The notes under the pieces are model-generated. The model was not told where the DNA came from. It ran no database searches and worked only from the letters and a program-made list of their open reading frames with translations. From Pseudoscleropodium purum (lineage: Eukaryota; Streptophyta; Bryopsida; Hypnales; Brachytheciaceae), in assembly GCA_963969395.1 (NCBI GenBank), contig OZ017801.1, forward strand, positions 9,181,611 through 9,245,610: a stretch of 64,000 nucleotides of DNA, given 5' to 3'. Positions 24,236 through 35,604 of the stretch are shown piece by piece; the stretch's first letter is position 1, and each line of letters opens with the position of its first letter. A program made the translations under genes and the position numbers.

Positions 24236-24559
24236 TTATTTAGCCTCCATCAGCGATACCTTCTATTTCCGAAAAATGTGAGTCGTAGTGCTTCTTTCAA
24301 CATTGACTAGTGTCTCTAGTAACTCCTGAATGACTCCACCAGTTACTGCATAGTCGAAAAATTACACAAGTAAATGACTGATATATGTCTACTAAATGTT
24401 GATTACTATTGTCAAAATCCTCAATTTAATGACAAGCCGCTGGTAATTGACGGCACTCATCAGAAGAGAGCCTTGCATCACCTCCGCTCGTCAAGTTCTC
24501 TTACTATTGCGACAATAGCTCATTTCTTCCTTCCAATTTCGTGACTCCTACAGCGGCTC
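24236..24559. promoter_or_regulatory. Divergent intergenic region of the CACTA element
   Basis: This interval separates the start of the minus-strand TNP2 gene from the plus-strand exon-like text at 24560. It contains GTGAGTC and TGACTCC words like those of the element ends and a CT repeat (CTCTCTCTCTCTC near 24557-24570). A shared bidirectional promoter is plausible but no TATA box is certain. Confidence 0.3.
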
Positions 24560-24843
24560 TCTCTCTCTCTCTGCTACGATTGTTGAGGTGGAGGAGCTTC
24601 CGCCTTCAAACCAGGACGACAGTGAAGTGGCGGACCTGGTGATTAGGCAACTTGACGAGAGATAAGGGTTCATCGTGAATCCAAGCGTGACGGGAGAACA
24701 TTCAGAAGACTTACACCACACAATGGAAGCGCCATCGAATAGTCCACCACTTGAGAAGGGAATTCATGAAATGTTGTGTGACGAGAACGTCATCCGGGTG
24801 CAACAAATGGCTGCTCCAGCCTTAGCAGCAAGAGCGGAGCTGT
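24560..24843 (+). CDS. Possible first exon of the CACTA second gene
   Basis: Plus-strand text reads TIVEVEELPPSNQDDSEVAD, then DLVIRQLDER, a stop, and EAPSNSPPLEKGIHEML and QMAAPALAARAEL. It ends in GAGCTGTAAGTTTT, a good GTAAGT donor. It is acidic and coding-like and points away from the TNP2 gene. No domain is recognised. Confidence 0.35.
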
Positions 24844-25638
24844 AAGTTTTCGACCCCTTCTCCTCAACAAAGCTCTCTCAATTTCTTTAAGCCAGTATGC
24901 ATACAACCTTTGACGGCGGAGTTCTTGCTGCAAGCGTTGTAATTTGAGCTCTATGGATTTGTCATGTTGATGTGCTTATATATGGAAGGGTTCATAGTTT
25001 GTAGAGGACTCCTAAGTATGAGTAAAAGTACTATTGTCGTTTGAACCTATCTCTTGCACGTTTTTTGAAGCATAGAGGCGGCGCATTCATACGGTTTCCC
25101 ACACCCAACACTATGTCCCAATGATTCATTTGCCCACAAGTCATAAGTCTGTTATTCATGAGAACCTTCAGAGTTAGATTTTATGTTTTTGGACTTGTTG
25201 GTGACTCCGTTAGAGTCACATGAAAGTCATTTGTGAGTCCTTAACTAGTCACATTCCAGAAACATTCTTGAAGAAGCCATGTTTCCTACGTGGCCGCCAC
25301 GTAGGAGTCAGTATGGTCGTCTTCTTCCCTTGAGAACTGTGTCTTATGTTTTTGCAAAACCCCTGTCTAACCTTATCTTCTCGCCTAGAGTGAATGCGTG
25401 CCAGTGTCATGTGATTTGTCTCGTACTTTGTCAACGTCATTGCTAGTGTTTTCCTACGGAGGCCGATTTTTCTAGATGTCAGGGCAGGGATAAAGCTAAT
25501 GCCAAGGCCCAGGGTAGTAAACCGCCTCCCATTTCTGAAAAGAGAGGTGACAAAGTTGTGCAGAGGAGTTTACAGCAAGCAGACGTTCTAGTAAGGAAAG
25601 TAGGAGAGGTAAAGGGAGACAAGCGGAGCCCTCAAATG
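24844..25638. other. CACTA internal non-coding DNA
   Basis: Probably intron and spacer of the second gene. It has TAGAGTCACATGAAAGTCATT and similar words (25190-25260) that match the subterminal motif in inverse orientation. No ORF with recognisable motifs. Confidence 0.35.
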
Positions 25639-26017
25639 CAGGGTTGATAGGACGGTCGGACATCTGGACGCGGACGCTGTGTCCGCAGTGTCCGTTGACA
25701 TTCGCGGTCCTGACGGACGCAGCATCTGCCGGGACCGCCCCGTCCACCTGTCCCCTTGTCTGCCTGTCCGCCCTGTCCAGGGTTGACAGGACGTTTGGAT
25801 GCGGACGTTGTGTCTGCTAACAATTGTGGATGCCGTCCACCCCGTCCTGCCTTGTCCGCCCCGCCCCGCCTCGCCCTGTCCACCCCGTTCGCCTTGTCCG
25901 CCCCGCCCGTCCGCCTTTCGACGGCGGGAAGGACACTACGTCCGCTGGCGTCCGTGAGGACGGACGTCCGGGTTACGGACGCTATTTTGGGGCGGACGTA
26001 TTGATTTGTCAACCCTG
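25639..26017 (-). mobile_element. GC-rich hAT-type MITE, copy 3, composite
   Basis: A 379-bp element with ends CAGGGTTGAT and GTCAACCCTG, flanked by a perfect 8-bp duplication CTCAAATG (25631-25638 and 26018-26025). It is inverted relative to copies 1, 2 and 4. A second complete left-type end, CAGGGTTGACAGGACG, begins inside at 25778. There is only one duplication pair, so the element moved or was copied as a composite with about 140 bp of extra terminal sequence. Confidence 0.9.
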
Positions 26018-26369
26018 CTCAAATGAGGTCCGCAAAAGATTCGTTGTCGGAGGCGACAAAATATGATGGCAATGCCATCACGATAAGTATGATGCACCTC
26101 GCCATTGCTTGTACACATGTTGAGCGACAATTCGACAAGGAGAAAAAGTCCACACGTAAATGCACATCTCTTATCGTTCCTCCAGGATCGGTTTAGCAGT
26201 TTTAGGGTTTTTGTGTCATTGAGGGTTTAGTGTTTTAGGGTTCTTCCTTGGAAATCAAGGGATTTGTCTTCCTATGACGCTTGCATCTTTACTATTGGGT
26301 TTAGGGTAGTGAATTTGTGAATTGTTTTGAAAAGTAACGGCTTCTTCAGTAGGATCAGAGGAAGAGCTC

Positions 26370-27180
26370 ATGGACTTTTTTGAAGACAACCTTGAGTTGG
26401 AGGATGAAGAACCTTTGCTTGATAAGAGGACAAAGAGGAACAAGACAATGTCGGGCCAATGTGTGCCAGTGCACATTGCACCACCACCACGTCCTCTTCT
26501 AGTAATTGAATCCAGCCAACCAAACCTCGCGTAGGTGCCAGGGCACTACATGCCAATCTAGCCGCAATTCCAAACTGCGTAGACCACCAACAGTAATCCC
26601 AGATGTGTGGGCTGGACAGAATGCACTTGCCCTTGCAGAAGACATTGACAATCGCAATGCTCGAAGGAAACGAAAAGCTCATTACGATTTGGTCAATCAC
26701 GAACGTGCCCTTGCGGAAGTGAAGCCAAACCGAGTGTTTGTGTTACCAAGCGGCAAAGTGGATACCACATGCGACGGGAAAAACACTTGGGATGAAGCTT
26801 TGCGCGACCTGGTTCCGAAATGTCTAGACGTAAGTGTGGTGAACTAGTCCAAGCATGAGCCACACATGCTGCAAAAGCTTAGAGTCACCTTGGACAATGA
26901 ATTCGAGTACTTGGGGAATCCATTGAGTATGGTGGAATTTAGGTTGGCCATGTCGAGGTACCTAAGGGCAGAAAGATGTCGCCTGAAGAATCAATATTTG
27001 AAGGGAATTGACACTCCTCTTCATGTCGACAAACTGGAGAGGGACCGCCTGAAGGACTACTGGAACATGGACAAGCAGAAAGAAAAGGCAGGGAAGATGG
27101 CTATTGCATGACAAAGTGTGAAGAATCTGTCATTTGTGGGGAGGAGAGGAAAATCCGGTTGCCCGTCCTCAACGATAAGT
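26370..27180 (+). pseudogene. CACTA second gene, Transposase_24 (Ptta/En/Spm)-like part
   Basis: Plus-strand text: EEELMDFFEDNLELEDEEPL (acidic), then RKRKAHYDLVNHERALAEVK, then NPLSMVEFRLAMSRYLRAER, LKNQYLKGIDTPLHVDKLER, DRLKDYWNMDKQKEKAGKMA and SVKNLSFVGRRGKSG. The run of MSRYLRAERCRLKNQYL, DYWNMDKQKE and the following S-x-G-x-K segment matches the pattern of the plant En/Spm-family domain. Stops at 26845-26847 and 27109-27111 and frame changes make it a pseudogene. Confidence 0.6.
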
Positions 27181-28429
27181 GTTCAATATCCTTGTTGAGT
27201 TCTATTATTTAATTGTAAAATGCAAGTGTGTGTAGGTTTGAAGGTCCGCGCAATGGTTTCTTTTCTTGTGCTTAGTGGACGAAGATGAAGTACAACTTTT
27301 TGTAATGTTGACAGGGAGGAGGTCCCGAGACAAGCAGTGGCATAATGGACGATGGTGAGGGGAGTCTTTCACGTGCACAACCAAGACTAGCTTATACTAT
27401 GAGTTCCCCTTCTGGTTCAGAGGTAAATTGTTTTGTTTGCGTGTGTGAAGATTGGAACTATTTGATAAGTGGATTTAGTTTTTCGGTCGGGTATGTGGTA
27501 GGGGACTTCCACCTATCTGGATGTGGCAAGTAGTCGCCAGTTTTTGCTTGTCATGTCAGTGGATGCACTATGTTGCCAAATGCATGAGAGTTGGCATCAT
27601 TGAATATCATTTGAAGCATGACATGCCCTTGTGCTGTGTTAGTGGTCTAGGGTGCAGTTGCATTGCTGTACTTATTTAGTCGCGTTGCAGTCATACCGAA
27701 GTTGTCTTGAGTCATATGTGAGTCACACAGTCATTCAAGAGTCGTTTAAGAGTCATGGTTATTTGAAGCACAAGACTTCCAAGCACGCAGTCGGGGATTC
27801 ATTTCCGTTCCCAAATTTTTTTGGGTTTTTTTTCTTTCAGTTCTTTCACAGCACAATGGATTTGTCCTTCCCCGTCTCTTCTGGGTACAAGATGTAGGAT
27901 GTACCTTGATCAGTGACATATGTAGTGAAAAAGAAATTGAATTATAAGTAGCCAATTTTTGTATGCGTCTTCGTACCCCAAGACACACACACCAATTTCC
28001 AATTTTTTTTGTTGTCAGTATTGTGTCACAAACACCACAATTTTCACTGAGCTTCAAAATATTGTAAATATGTGCGTTCAGTAGTGCCTCTCTGTGTTCC
28101 GTTTTTTTTCTCAATTTTGCCGTGCCGACTTCACATCATGAAGTTACTTTGTCGATTGGTAATGCCCACCCCTGATGGTACACCAGCAGTTCTCATAGTT
28201 GAAGTCATTGGGAATGACCCTCCCTTGTTCGCAATTGTGGCTTAGTCATTTCCTAGTCACTATGCAGTATCAGTCATATTTTGCATCTTTAACCTAATTC
28301 GAGGTCTTGTGACCTCATTGTCATGTACCTGTCTATGAGTAGGCAGGGGGAACAGGTGACTCAAGTCGTTGGGAGGCCATGGAATTATGGAGGAAGGACG
28401 TTGACGTGAAGTTCCAATAATTCGTAGCA
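27181..28429. other. CACTA internal spacer
   Basis: Non-coding by eye. A cluster of AGTCATT-type words lies at 27685-27760 and 28200-28270, in the inverse orientation to the left-end repeats. T-rich runs near 27815-27835 and 28095-28110 could be polypyrimidine tracts. Confidence 0.35.
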
Positions 28430-29280
28430 ACTTCAAGAACCACTTTTGAGGTCATAGGTGAATTGCGTTCAATATTCTCCACCTTCATGAGCAATTCAGC
28501 ACATGCGGATGAATGGAGTCCCTCCGGAAGTGGTGCACCGGAACAAAGAAGAGGGCCTTCTGCCAAACCACGAAAGAAATCGAGAAATCAGGTGACTACA
28601 GCGGCTACTGACGTAACCTTGTCTAAGGATGAATTTCACTTGGACCCTCGTGAAGCCACACGGGGGATCCCACCTAAGCCCAAGTAGTTGACCTTGAATG
28701 CATGCCCAAAAAGTGGAAGGTGGCTAAACGGGTTGTCAATGAGTCAGTGATTGAGGAAGTTTTGGTCTCTGAAACATAGGTAGATCCGCAGTCAATGACG
28801 AAGGCAGTGTTGGAGTCCGTTGTGGAGGTTGACGCTCCATCTTTGCCTCCCCCGTCAGCTCTAGTGGCACAAGTAGTCTTGCACTCGCAAGCAACTGCCA
28901 AAATTGCTACCCACTCTCCCAAAGGACGTGAAGAGATCTCAGTAGTTGAACAACAACCGGTGGTGGGTGAGGATCCTACCGAGGGAGAGCGGGAGCCGGA
29001 TACGCCTGATAGTGGAGGACCTTCACCGGCACCTTCACCGGCAAACAACGCTGACATGGCAGGGGAAATAGAGGAAGAAGATGGTGACGCTGAAATTGGA
29101 ACACATTAGGCAGAGAGGAATACAACGGATGTGGAGGAAGTTACTGAGGAGAGGGCGAAGTTAGTGGAAGCAGCCGCTGGAGCCCCATCATCGTTACAAA
29201 AAAAGTCTAAGAAACCACCGAAGTCGCCGTTGAAGGTATTTACCCCGCCCGGCGTTTGTCTAGTAACATCAAGTAAGGTG
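28430..29280 (+). CDS. Pro/Glu-rich open stretches of the CACTA second gene
   Basis: Three neighbouring plus-strand open stretches: 28463-28687 (SAHADEWSPSGSGAPEQRRG), 28795-29109 (VVEVDAPSLPPPSALVAQVV, then an E/P-rich tail ending EIEEEDGDAEIGTH) and 29131-29280 (KSKKPPKSPLKVF). Low-complexity acidic and proline-rich text of this kind is common in the second gene of CACTA elements. Stops separate the stretches. No catalytic domain. Confidence 0.35.
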
Positions 29281-30650
29281 AGACCTTCCGGTACTTCTTG
29301 CCTCATGCCTGAATTTAGAAACTGTGGTCACTCAAAATTAATTATTTTCAATGTACATGGTACATTGTTAGATTGTAGTATGTTATCTAAACAGAACCCA
29401 AACCCTACAATTTGAAGTACCATTCCAACTACGCTTTGGAGAGTAGTATTTTGACCATGGTTGAAGCCCTTCCTTTGTCGATGCTTTAGCAATTACTGTG
29501 TGGGCTTCTAGAGTAGCAGTAGTAAGCTCTATATGGAGGACATGTTGTCCACAGTCTTGGCTGATATGAAAGCTTTAGGGTCCGGAACCCCCTTGTTTGC
29601 TTAGTCAAGTAAAGTTCTGGAGGGTGAGGACATCGGAGATGGCTGTCCAACTGAGTGGGGTAAGCAATTGGAGGCAGTGTATACAACATAGCCTTGTTTC
29701 AGTGCAGCTAATATAGTGATAGTAGACAATAAACACAGTAGGGTCTAGTGCAATCCAGAGGCTAATGTAATCATCAATACCCCATTCTATATGAAGTGGA
29801 TGTGCTCATTGGCAGATGACAAGGAATACTTGAAATGGTACCTATGGCCATTGTTGGAGGCTTTGCACTCAAGCGCAGATGTTGCTAATTTTTGATCCGA
29901 ATTCCCCGAAAATTGTCAACAAATCCATGTCACAAATACTGCACAAACGCCGTGTTCGAGATGCATATGAGTTTCTGGACATTGTAGAAGGTGAGGGAAT
30001 TAGTTACCCACGGGCTTGCACATGTGAAAGCACCCCCTCACTTTCCTTTGATCTTCTTTTTTGATGACCAATTCGTACGTGTGCAAGTAAAGGGTAGAAG
30101 TGGGAGGCCCGACCAAGGACTGCATCGGCAACAACCAAAAAAGCTTCCCTTCCAGCCTCGAAATCAATAAGTTCAGCTTTCTAATTGTAGTTCCATGGTA
30201 AACTACGATGTATTGTAGATGTTGGCTCTTTTGTCATCATTTACAAGCGGTTGACAAATTTACTCTACATCCATGGTGGTAGAATGGAATTGTTGGGGCA
30301 CCATTTCACAAAGTTCAATTGAATATGAGAGTGGGTCATTTTGCTATAGTTGGTTCAAGGAGCTTCATATTACTTCTAGTCCATGAAGGGTACCCGTGGC
30401 ATTTTCACATGTCTGCCCAAAGTGGCTCTATCCAGTATACTTTGTGGACTTGTAGTCACAAGGAAGTAATGAAGAAGTCCTTTTTAGCGACAAGTAAATG
30501 AAAACTCATTTTCCAGTCCTATCGCAATCATATCCAAGACAGATGTGAGTCATCCTATAGTAGGACTATATGTGGAATGACTTTGATGTATTATTTGCGT
30601 TATGCCTTGATGTATGTTTTTTAATTGGTGGCTTGCTTGGAGTATCGCTG
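29281..30650. other. CACTA internal region with weak coding signal
   Basis: Plus-strand fragments such as KWMCSLADDKEYLKWYLWPL (near 29795-29850) and SKIVNKSMSQILHKRRVRDA look coding but are interrupted. I cannot assign a family. Probably eroded exons of the second gene. Confidence 0.3.
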
Positions 30651-30908
30651 CGGAGACGAAGTATTTCTTCTGAATCCACAAGCGCACAAGCAAAAAGTGG
30701 CGATGGATAAGATTAGTAGATTACCGGGGAAACATAAATACCACTAGAACAACATTCCCAAAACGTGGTTCAAGGTGGACGTCCATGATATTTTGTAGGG
30801 TGAGGTGGCATTCATATTTCCTAATGCCCAAGCTGACCAGAAAGTTATCAAAGTTGTGAAAGGGTCATGTACCATATGGAGCCAGAAGTACCTAAAGATG
30901 ACAATGTG
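30651..30908 (+). pseudogene. CACTA TNP1-like domain remnant
   Basis: Plus-strand text: GDEVFLLNPQAHKQKVAMDK, ISRLPGKHKYH, a stop, NIPKTWFKVDVHDIL, a stop, then GEVAFIFPNAQADQKVIKVV and GSCTIWSQKYLKM. The V-D-V-H-D-I ... G-S-C-x-I-W pattern resembles the TNP1/En/Spm domain near the end of second-gene products. Both stops are TAG. It supports the view that the CACTA element extends at least this far right. Confidence 0.5.
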
Positions 30909-31229
30909 AGGTGGCTTTTCACACTCTGTTGTTTGACATTGTGTACATATAGGTTTCTATTTTTCTGTATAGTCTTTCGTGATGAACGGAGTACTTTGAA
31001 TGCACCTTTTTTTTTGCACTGAAGGCCTTTCTTTTATATTGGGCCCTTCTCTATTACATTGGAAAAGGATTGTGGAATGCATGAGGTCTAGTTTCTTAAA
31101 CCCATCATGTCGTCGGTCATGGCTTTCTTTGCATTCACCGCAGGAGAGTGCTAGAGTGTTAAGGGCTACATAGACATGTTAAGGACAGAATTAGATTAGA
31201 AAGCAGAGGTAGCCCTCCATTGAAAACAT
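30909..31229. other. CACTA 3' spacer
   Basis: No gene seen. A T9 run followed by GCACTG near 31010 faintly recalls a CACTA terminus but does not match the left end. Confidence 0.3.
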
Positions 31230-31806
31230 AAGTGCATCGCATATATAAGTGAGTAATGACTAACAAGAGCCTTGTCAGGAATAAATGAGAGAGAAAATGA
31301 CATGGAAATTATTAGGAAATGACTACTTCTGAGATTGTGTGGATGCTTTAACAAAATCGGCTAACTTCGGAATGACTCTCAGGTAACAAGAAGCGAGCAG
31401 AGTATGAATAACTCTATAAGAACTACAGAATGACTCGTATCGTTGCCACATGTCACCCAACATTGCATCTAGTGTATGCAAATGACAACCTATAAATAAC
31501 TCTATTGTGACTCACAAATGACTCGTTAATCAACTACGTGTGAACAAAGATATTTGTCATCCTCCTAAACTGATTGCAAAATAACTCCACAATGATTTGC
31601 AAATAAATCATCACATCACCACATGTCAGCAACCAAGAAATTTTCCATACCCGCAGAATGACTCTAAAACAACTCACCCTAAACTTAAAAATGACTTCAA
31701 GAAATTACCATGCAAACCATCTGGAGCACTTTTCGTGACTATAGAATGACTTTGAAATAGCTACAAAGGGTGCTGACGTGTCAATCCATGTCCACTTGCC
31801 AATGAC
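31230..31806. repeat. Right subterminal repeats of the CACTA element
   Basis: Dense AATGACT and AATGACTC words (near 31256, 31321, 31371, 31431, 31521, 31660, 31690, 31745 and 31801) with AATAACTC variants. The last one abuts the ParB-like exon at 31807. The same words are found next to the left terminus. In this family the repeats mark element ends. Confidence 0.55.
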
Positions 31807-32104
31807 TCCATGGTGCACATTGCAACACCAATTTGACCCCTGGTGTCCAACACAATGGAGTCCGTGCAAATATACCAATCTCTCTCAGTTGGATGCATTC
31901 TTTTGATATAACTCATCCATGCAAGCCGCCTATGATTTCCATTACAAACAAAGAATTTATAGTCTACCAAGTCCTTCAAATAGCTTATGACTTGGGATAC
32001 AAATTGAACTGATCGTTTATAGAATTCCAAAGTAGTCTCCACTCCTCTTTCTTTGCATCCAAAAAGATACTGGTTTGGCCTTCTTCATCTGAGATGCAAC
32101 GGGG
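31807..32104 (-). pseudogene. ParB-like exon of the split gene
   Basis: A 298-bp minus-strand stretch with no stop, bounded by acceptor TACTTTAG (32105-32112) and a possible donor GGA|GTCATT (31801-31806). It reads DEEGQTSIFLDAKKGVETTL, YKRSVQFVSQVISYLKDLVD, FFVCNGNHRRLAWMSYIKRM and DWYICTDSIVLDTRGQIG. The GNHRRLAW block resembles the D-G-N-H-R-x-x-A motif of ParB/Srx-type domains (here N for D). It ends in phase 2, which matches the start of the exon at 14535-14729. In phages and bacteria ParB-type domains are often fused to DNA methyltransferases. Confidence 0.45.
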
Positions 32105-33599
32105 CTAAAGTATAAGTGGGGAGCAACGAGTAATTAGATTTGAGCATTCACTACGAGGATTTTTACTAAAAATAGACATGTCAAAGTAATAAATAGGGTT
32201 GTCAAATCTAAATATAGTAATTTCAGAAATAAAAAGTAAAAAAGTTTACAAAAAAAATAAAAGTATTATTTAGAATTATAATGAATTTTGCAATCAAATG
32301 TTGTATGAATGGGTAATAATGAAGGATTAGCATTTTACACAACAAGTTAATTTTACAACCAAAGATTTGATGTGTGGATGAGCTTCATCTATGTCATCCA
32401 TTCATCATCCATCCATCATTCATCCAAAAAATGTTTTCTTTGCACATTACTAAATATGTCCTAAAAAATGAGTGATTTTTTATTTTTTATTTTGTTAAAA
32501 ACGATAATTACAAAATTATTAAAATTTACATGGTTGACCTCAAAACTTTGTTAACTATTTTAAGGCTAATTAACTTAGTTTAGTGCTCTTTTGATCTAAG
32601 GAGCACCTTGAATGTTGATTTGTTGATATATAACAATTAATTGTATAATATTGTTTTGTTGTATTTAACTGATCCTCAAACCAAGGAGCACTTTCAAGAT
32701 TCATTTGTAGAATTGTGACATTTCATCCTATACTATTGTTTAGCTAATTTCAACCTTTTCATATGTTTTTGTTTATATTTATGATTTTACAAATGATTTG
32801 AGTGGTCTTTGGGGTGCCATGAACTATTTCCACCCTAAATTAATTAGGATTTAGGATATGTGGCGAAGACTCTAATAGACCATTCTATATATATTTACTT
32901 CTTAAAATAATTGGTTTCACTATCTATTGTAAGATGGATACATAACATCTTGTAGATTGCTACCTATAAGAAGTAGCTTCACTTCATAAAAGTTCTAACT
33001 TGATGTATGTATATACTTTTCATACTTAGAGTTTACCTTGCAAATAAAATTTGTCACCTAAATACTTCTTCACCTTCCAAGTGGGAAATCCACATTGTTA
33101 GTAATAAGCATCTGGTAGTTTAGTGACAGCCTAGGCAAACTTTGCTAAATTTTTGGTTTGTCTTATAGCTCAGAGGTGAAGTTCATCTATTTAAGTAGAG
33201 ACCAGTACTAGATGCAGTCTTGGAGGTATGCCCAATAATTAATCTATTGTTCCATACCAACATCATGTTATTCATAGTGGCAATATACAAGTAGGTCCCT
33301 TTCTTTCTAGACATTTGCAACCACTTGTTGTGAATTGTCTCCATCAAGTTGCATGAAGGCATTTTAGCTAGCTCTTCTGAATTTAGGTTCTACACCAACA
33401 ATAATAATTTTGAGTTATGTAGTAAAGCTTTCTTGGTTCCAAAAGTCCTATTTCTATACTAATGACTATAGATGACTAAATGTTAAACGGAAACCACATC
33501 CATTTTGAATACTAAAAAAACTTATTTAGGAACAAAAGTTAAACAATCAAAAAGTAAAATTCAAATTCAAGGAAGTATATACCTTATTAATTTTAGAAA
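32105..33599. other. AT-rich intergenic DNA
   Basis: Includes the likely intron upstream of the ParB-like exon. A CATTCATCATCCATCCATCATTCATCC stretch (32398-32425) is a short ATCC-type simple repeat. No further exon of the split gene was recognised. Confidence 0.4.
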
Positions 33600-34075
33600 T
33601 CCACCCCATTGTCAGTAGCGAAAGTGTCAAAAATGTAGCCAATCATCTAGTTCTTTGATATAGTATTTGAAAACAACCACCAACCTTTGATTCCAAGGTA
33701 TTTTGTTTTGTTTTGCCATCAATTTTGCATCCTTGTATTGTTTGCAAAGTCTTTTGTGACTTTCTTGGAACTCTAGTTGAATGAACTTCTCTATATGTCT
33801 CTTTAGCAAAATTATTTAATGCAATAGATAAGAGTGCTCTTGATCTTACATTGGCTCTTACTTGTTGCTACTTCCATATACCACATGAACAACATGCCAA
33901 TTGACCATCCAATTATCAACTATGAACCCCTTGAACTTTGAAGAAGAAATCCCATGGCATGCCATGACAAAGTTAAGGGATCTCCACATTTGTTTTTGTA
34001 ATTGAGAATCCTCACTCATCATGTTGCATATGTAGAATGATAGTTTGAACTCAATAAAACTCAAGGTCATATATG
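33600..34075 (-). pseudogene. Transposase-like fragment (possibly MULE type)
   Basis: Two minus-strand open blocks. The first gives QKQMWRSLNFVMACHGISSS and KFKGFIVDNWMVNWHVVHVV. The second gives KFIQLEFQESHKRLCKQYKD and DDWLHF-stop-HFRY-stop-QWGGF. The stops replace residues that the W-H-F-R-Y-x-Q-W-G-G context suggests were Trp and Arg. The arrangement resembles plant MULE-like transposases, in which a DDE core is followed by such a Trp-rich stretch. Family assignment is by memory only. Confidence 0.4.
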
Positions 34076-35029
34076 TAGGTAGTCATTGATGTCCATCCCT
34101 TGATTTTCTTCACATGATCAAATATTCACCAAGAGTTCTACAAGTCTCTACCATATTGCATTTTTTTACCAAATCCACATTACTTCTCAAACCTTCCTCA
34201 GATATCTTGAAAAGGTAAACTTTATTCTTACCTTGTTCAAAAAACATATTATCTTGAATAAAGGAATATTTATTTCTCATTTACAATAAAATAATGTTGT
34301 CAATGGGTCCCCTACTTATATAGTGACAGAAACTAGAGATGGTATTTTGAATACTTGATGAACTAATTTCTTTATAATTTCTCCATGGCAACCTCAAGGG
34401 GCTTTTTAGGGAGGGACTTTTGGTCACTTTGTAGTCCTTCTCCAAACAATTCAAATGCAAGAAATTACTTGCTAGCAACTAGTTAAATGGACGAATTTAT
34501 TGCGGTTGACGTCTTTGACACCTCTTAACTAATTAGAGATGTTCAATCAACAAAATCACAACATATGCCTTTATTCATAGGATGATTGTGAATACCAATG
34601 TAGATATAAGTTTTCAAAAGACCTAAAGAGTTCAAGATCCTATGCATGCGTCAAAAGCATAGAATTTTGCTCAAAAAACAAGATCATATAAGAAAGAGAT
34701 CCACCAATCATCCTATACAAAAAAAATCAATTGAGTTTTTGCCCCACCAACATTGAATAGTATATTGTTGATAGCATTGAAATTGAGTTTTTGAACATGT
34801 TGTACATCATGTTCTATCTCTTTTATCATTCTCCCCCTCAAAATCGATACTTTGACTTTCAATGATTTTCTCCACCTACAATGAATAGTATAGTGAAAAT
34901 AAACTATAATTAACACTAAAAAGTCATGAAAAACCAAAGCAAATTGAATCAAAACTATGATGCAAGAACAATTGATGCAACATGCATCCAAAGAAAATTA
35001 AAAATGTATCTAACTTGAGGAATGGTAAC
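34076..35029. other. AT-rich DNA, possible transposase 5' remnant
   Basis: Minus-strand ORFs at 34281-34478 and 34713-34991 (EIEHDVQHVQKLNFNAINNI) may belong to the same decayed transposase, but no motif confirms it. Confidence 0.3.
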
Positions 35030-35604
35030 CACAATCTCAAAATCATCATTAATGACAAGCTCCAACTTCTCCACTTATTTAGGCCCTCCATCAACATCCA
35101 TGAGGCTCTATTTTTGAAAAATTTTAACTAGGTGATGTCCTACAATCCAAATGAGCAATAAAAAAAAGTGAATTAATTTTGAAAACATGTACTTTTACTT
35201 TGTATTATCCAATTGAAACACAAAACAACCACAAATTGACACCTTATTAATGAGGCCATATTCTATAGCCCAAGTTAGCACTTGGAAAAAAAAATTGACA
35301 ACATGCATCCTAAGCTTGTACCATACTCGAATTGGAGGTTTGGTACTTTGGTGCCAAATATTTAATTTATTTCCGAAATGAACTTCAACACTTTATAATA
35401 TCATTATTGAAAAATTCAACATTAGAATAAGAGAATAAAATAGTTTTCAATAGCTACTTTACAATAACTTAAAACACCATTTATTATAAGTTGCTATAGG
35501 AAAAGACAAGCTCTTTATTAAAGTGGGGTGGTAGGAGATAAAACATCCTATGTAGAATATGTAAATTAGGATTAGTAGGAGCTCAATCACTCATATCTAG
35601 TTTA

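Larger units (their letters stand above)
14861..31806 (-). mobile_element. Large nested CACTA (En/Spm) DNA transposon
   Basis: The left terminus is CACTACAAAAAAACCC at 14861, followed by AATGACT-type subterminal repeats. Inside are a minus-strand TNP2-type transposase gene (about 24235 to 16505) and plus-strand pieces with En/Spm Transposase_24-like and TNP1-like text (26370-30908). The same subterminal words return at 31230-31806. I find no clear GTAGTG terminus on the right, so the right end is placed where repeats stop and the ParB-like exon begins; it may be deleted or mutated. The element has acquired three hAT MITEs and a unit with its own ORF (17316-20620). It lies inside what looks like an intron of a decayed gene. 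Confidence 0.65.

Noticed and set aside
32148..32163. CACTACGAGGATTTTT as another CACTA terminus
   Set aside because: Only six bases match the terminus, no subterminal repeats follow to the right, and no partner end was found.
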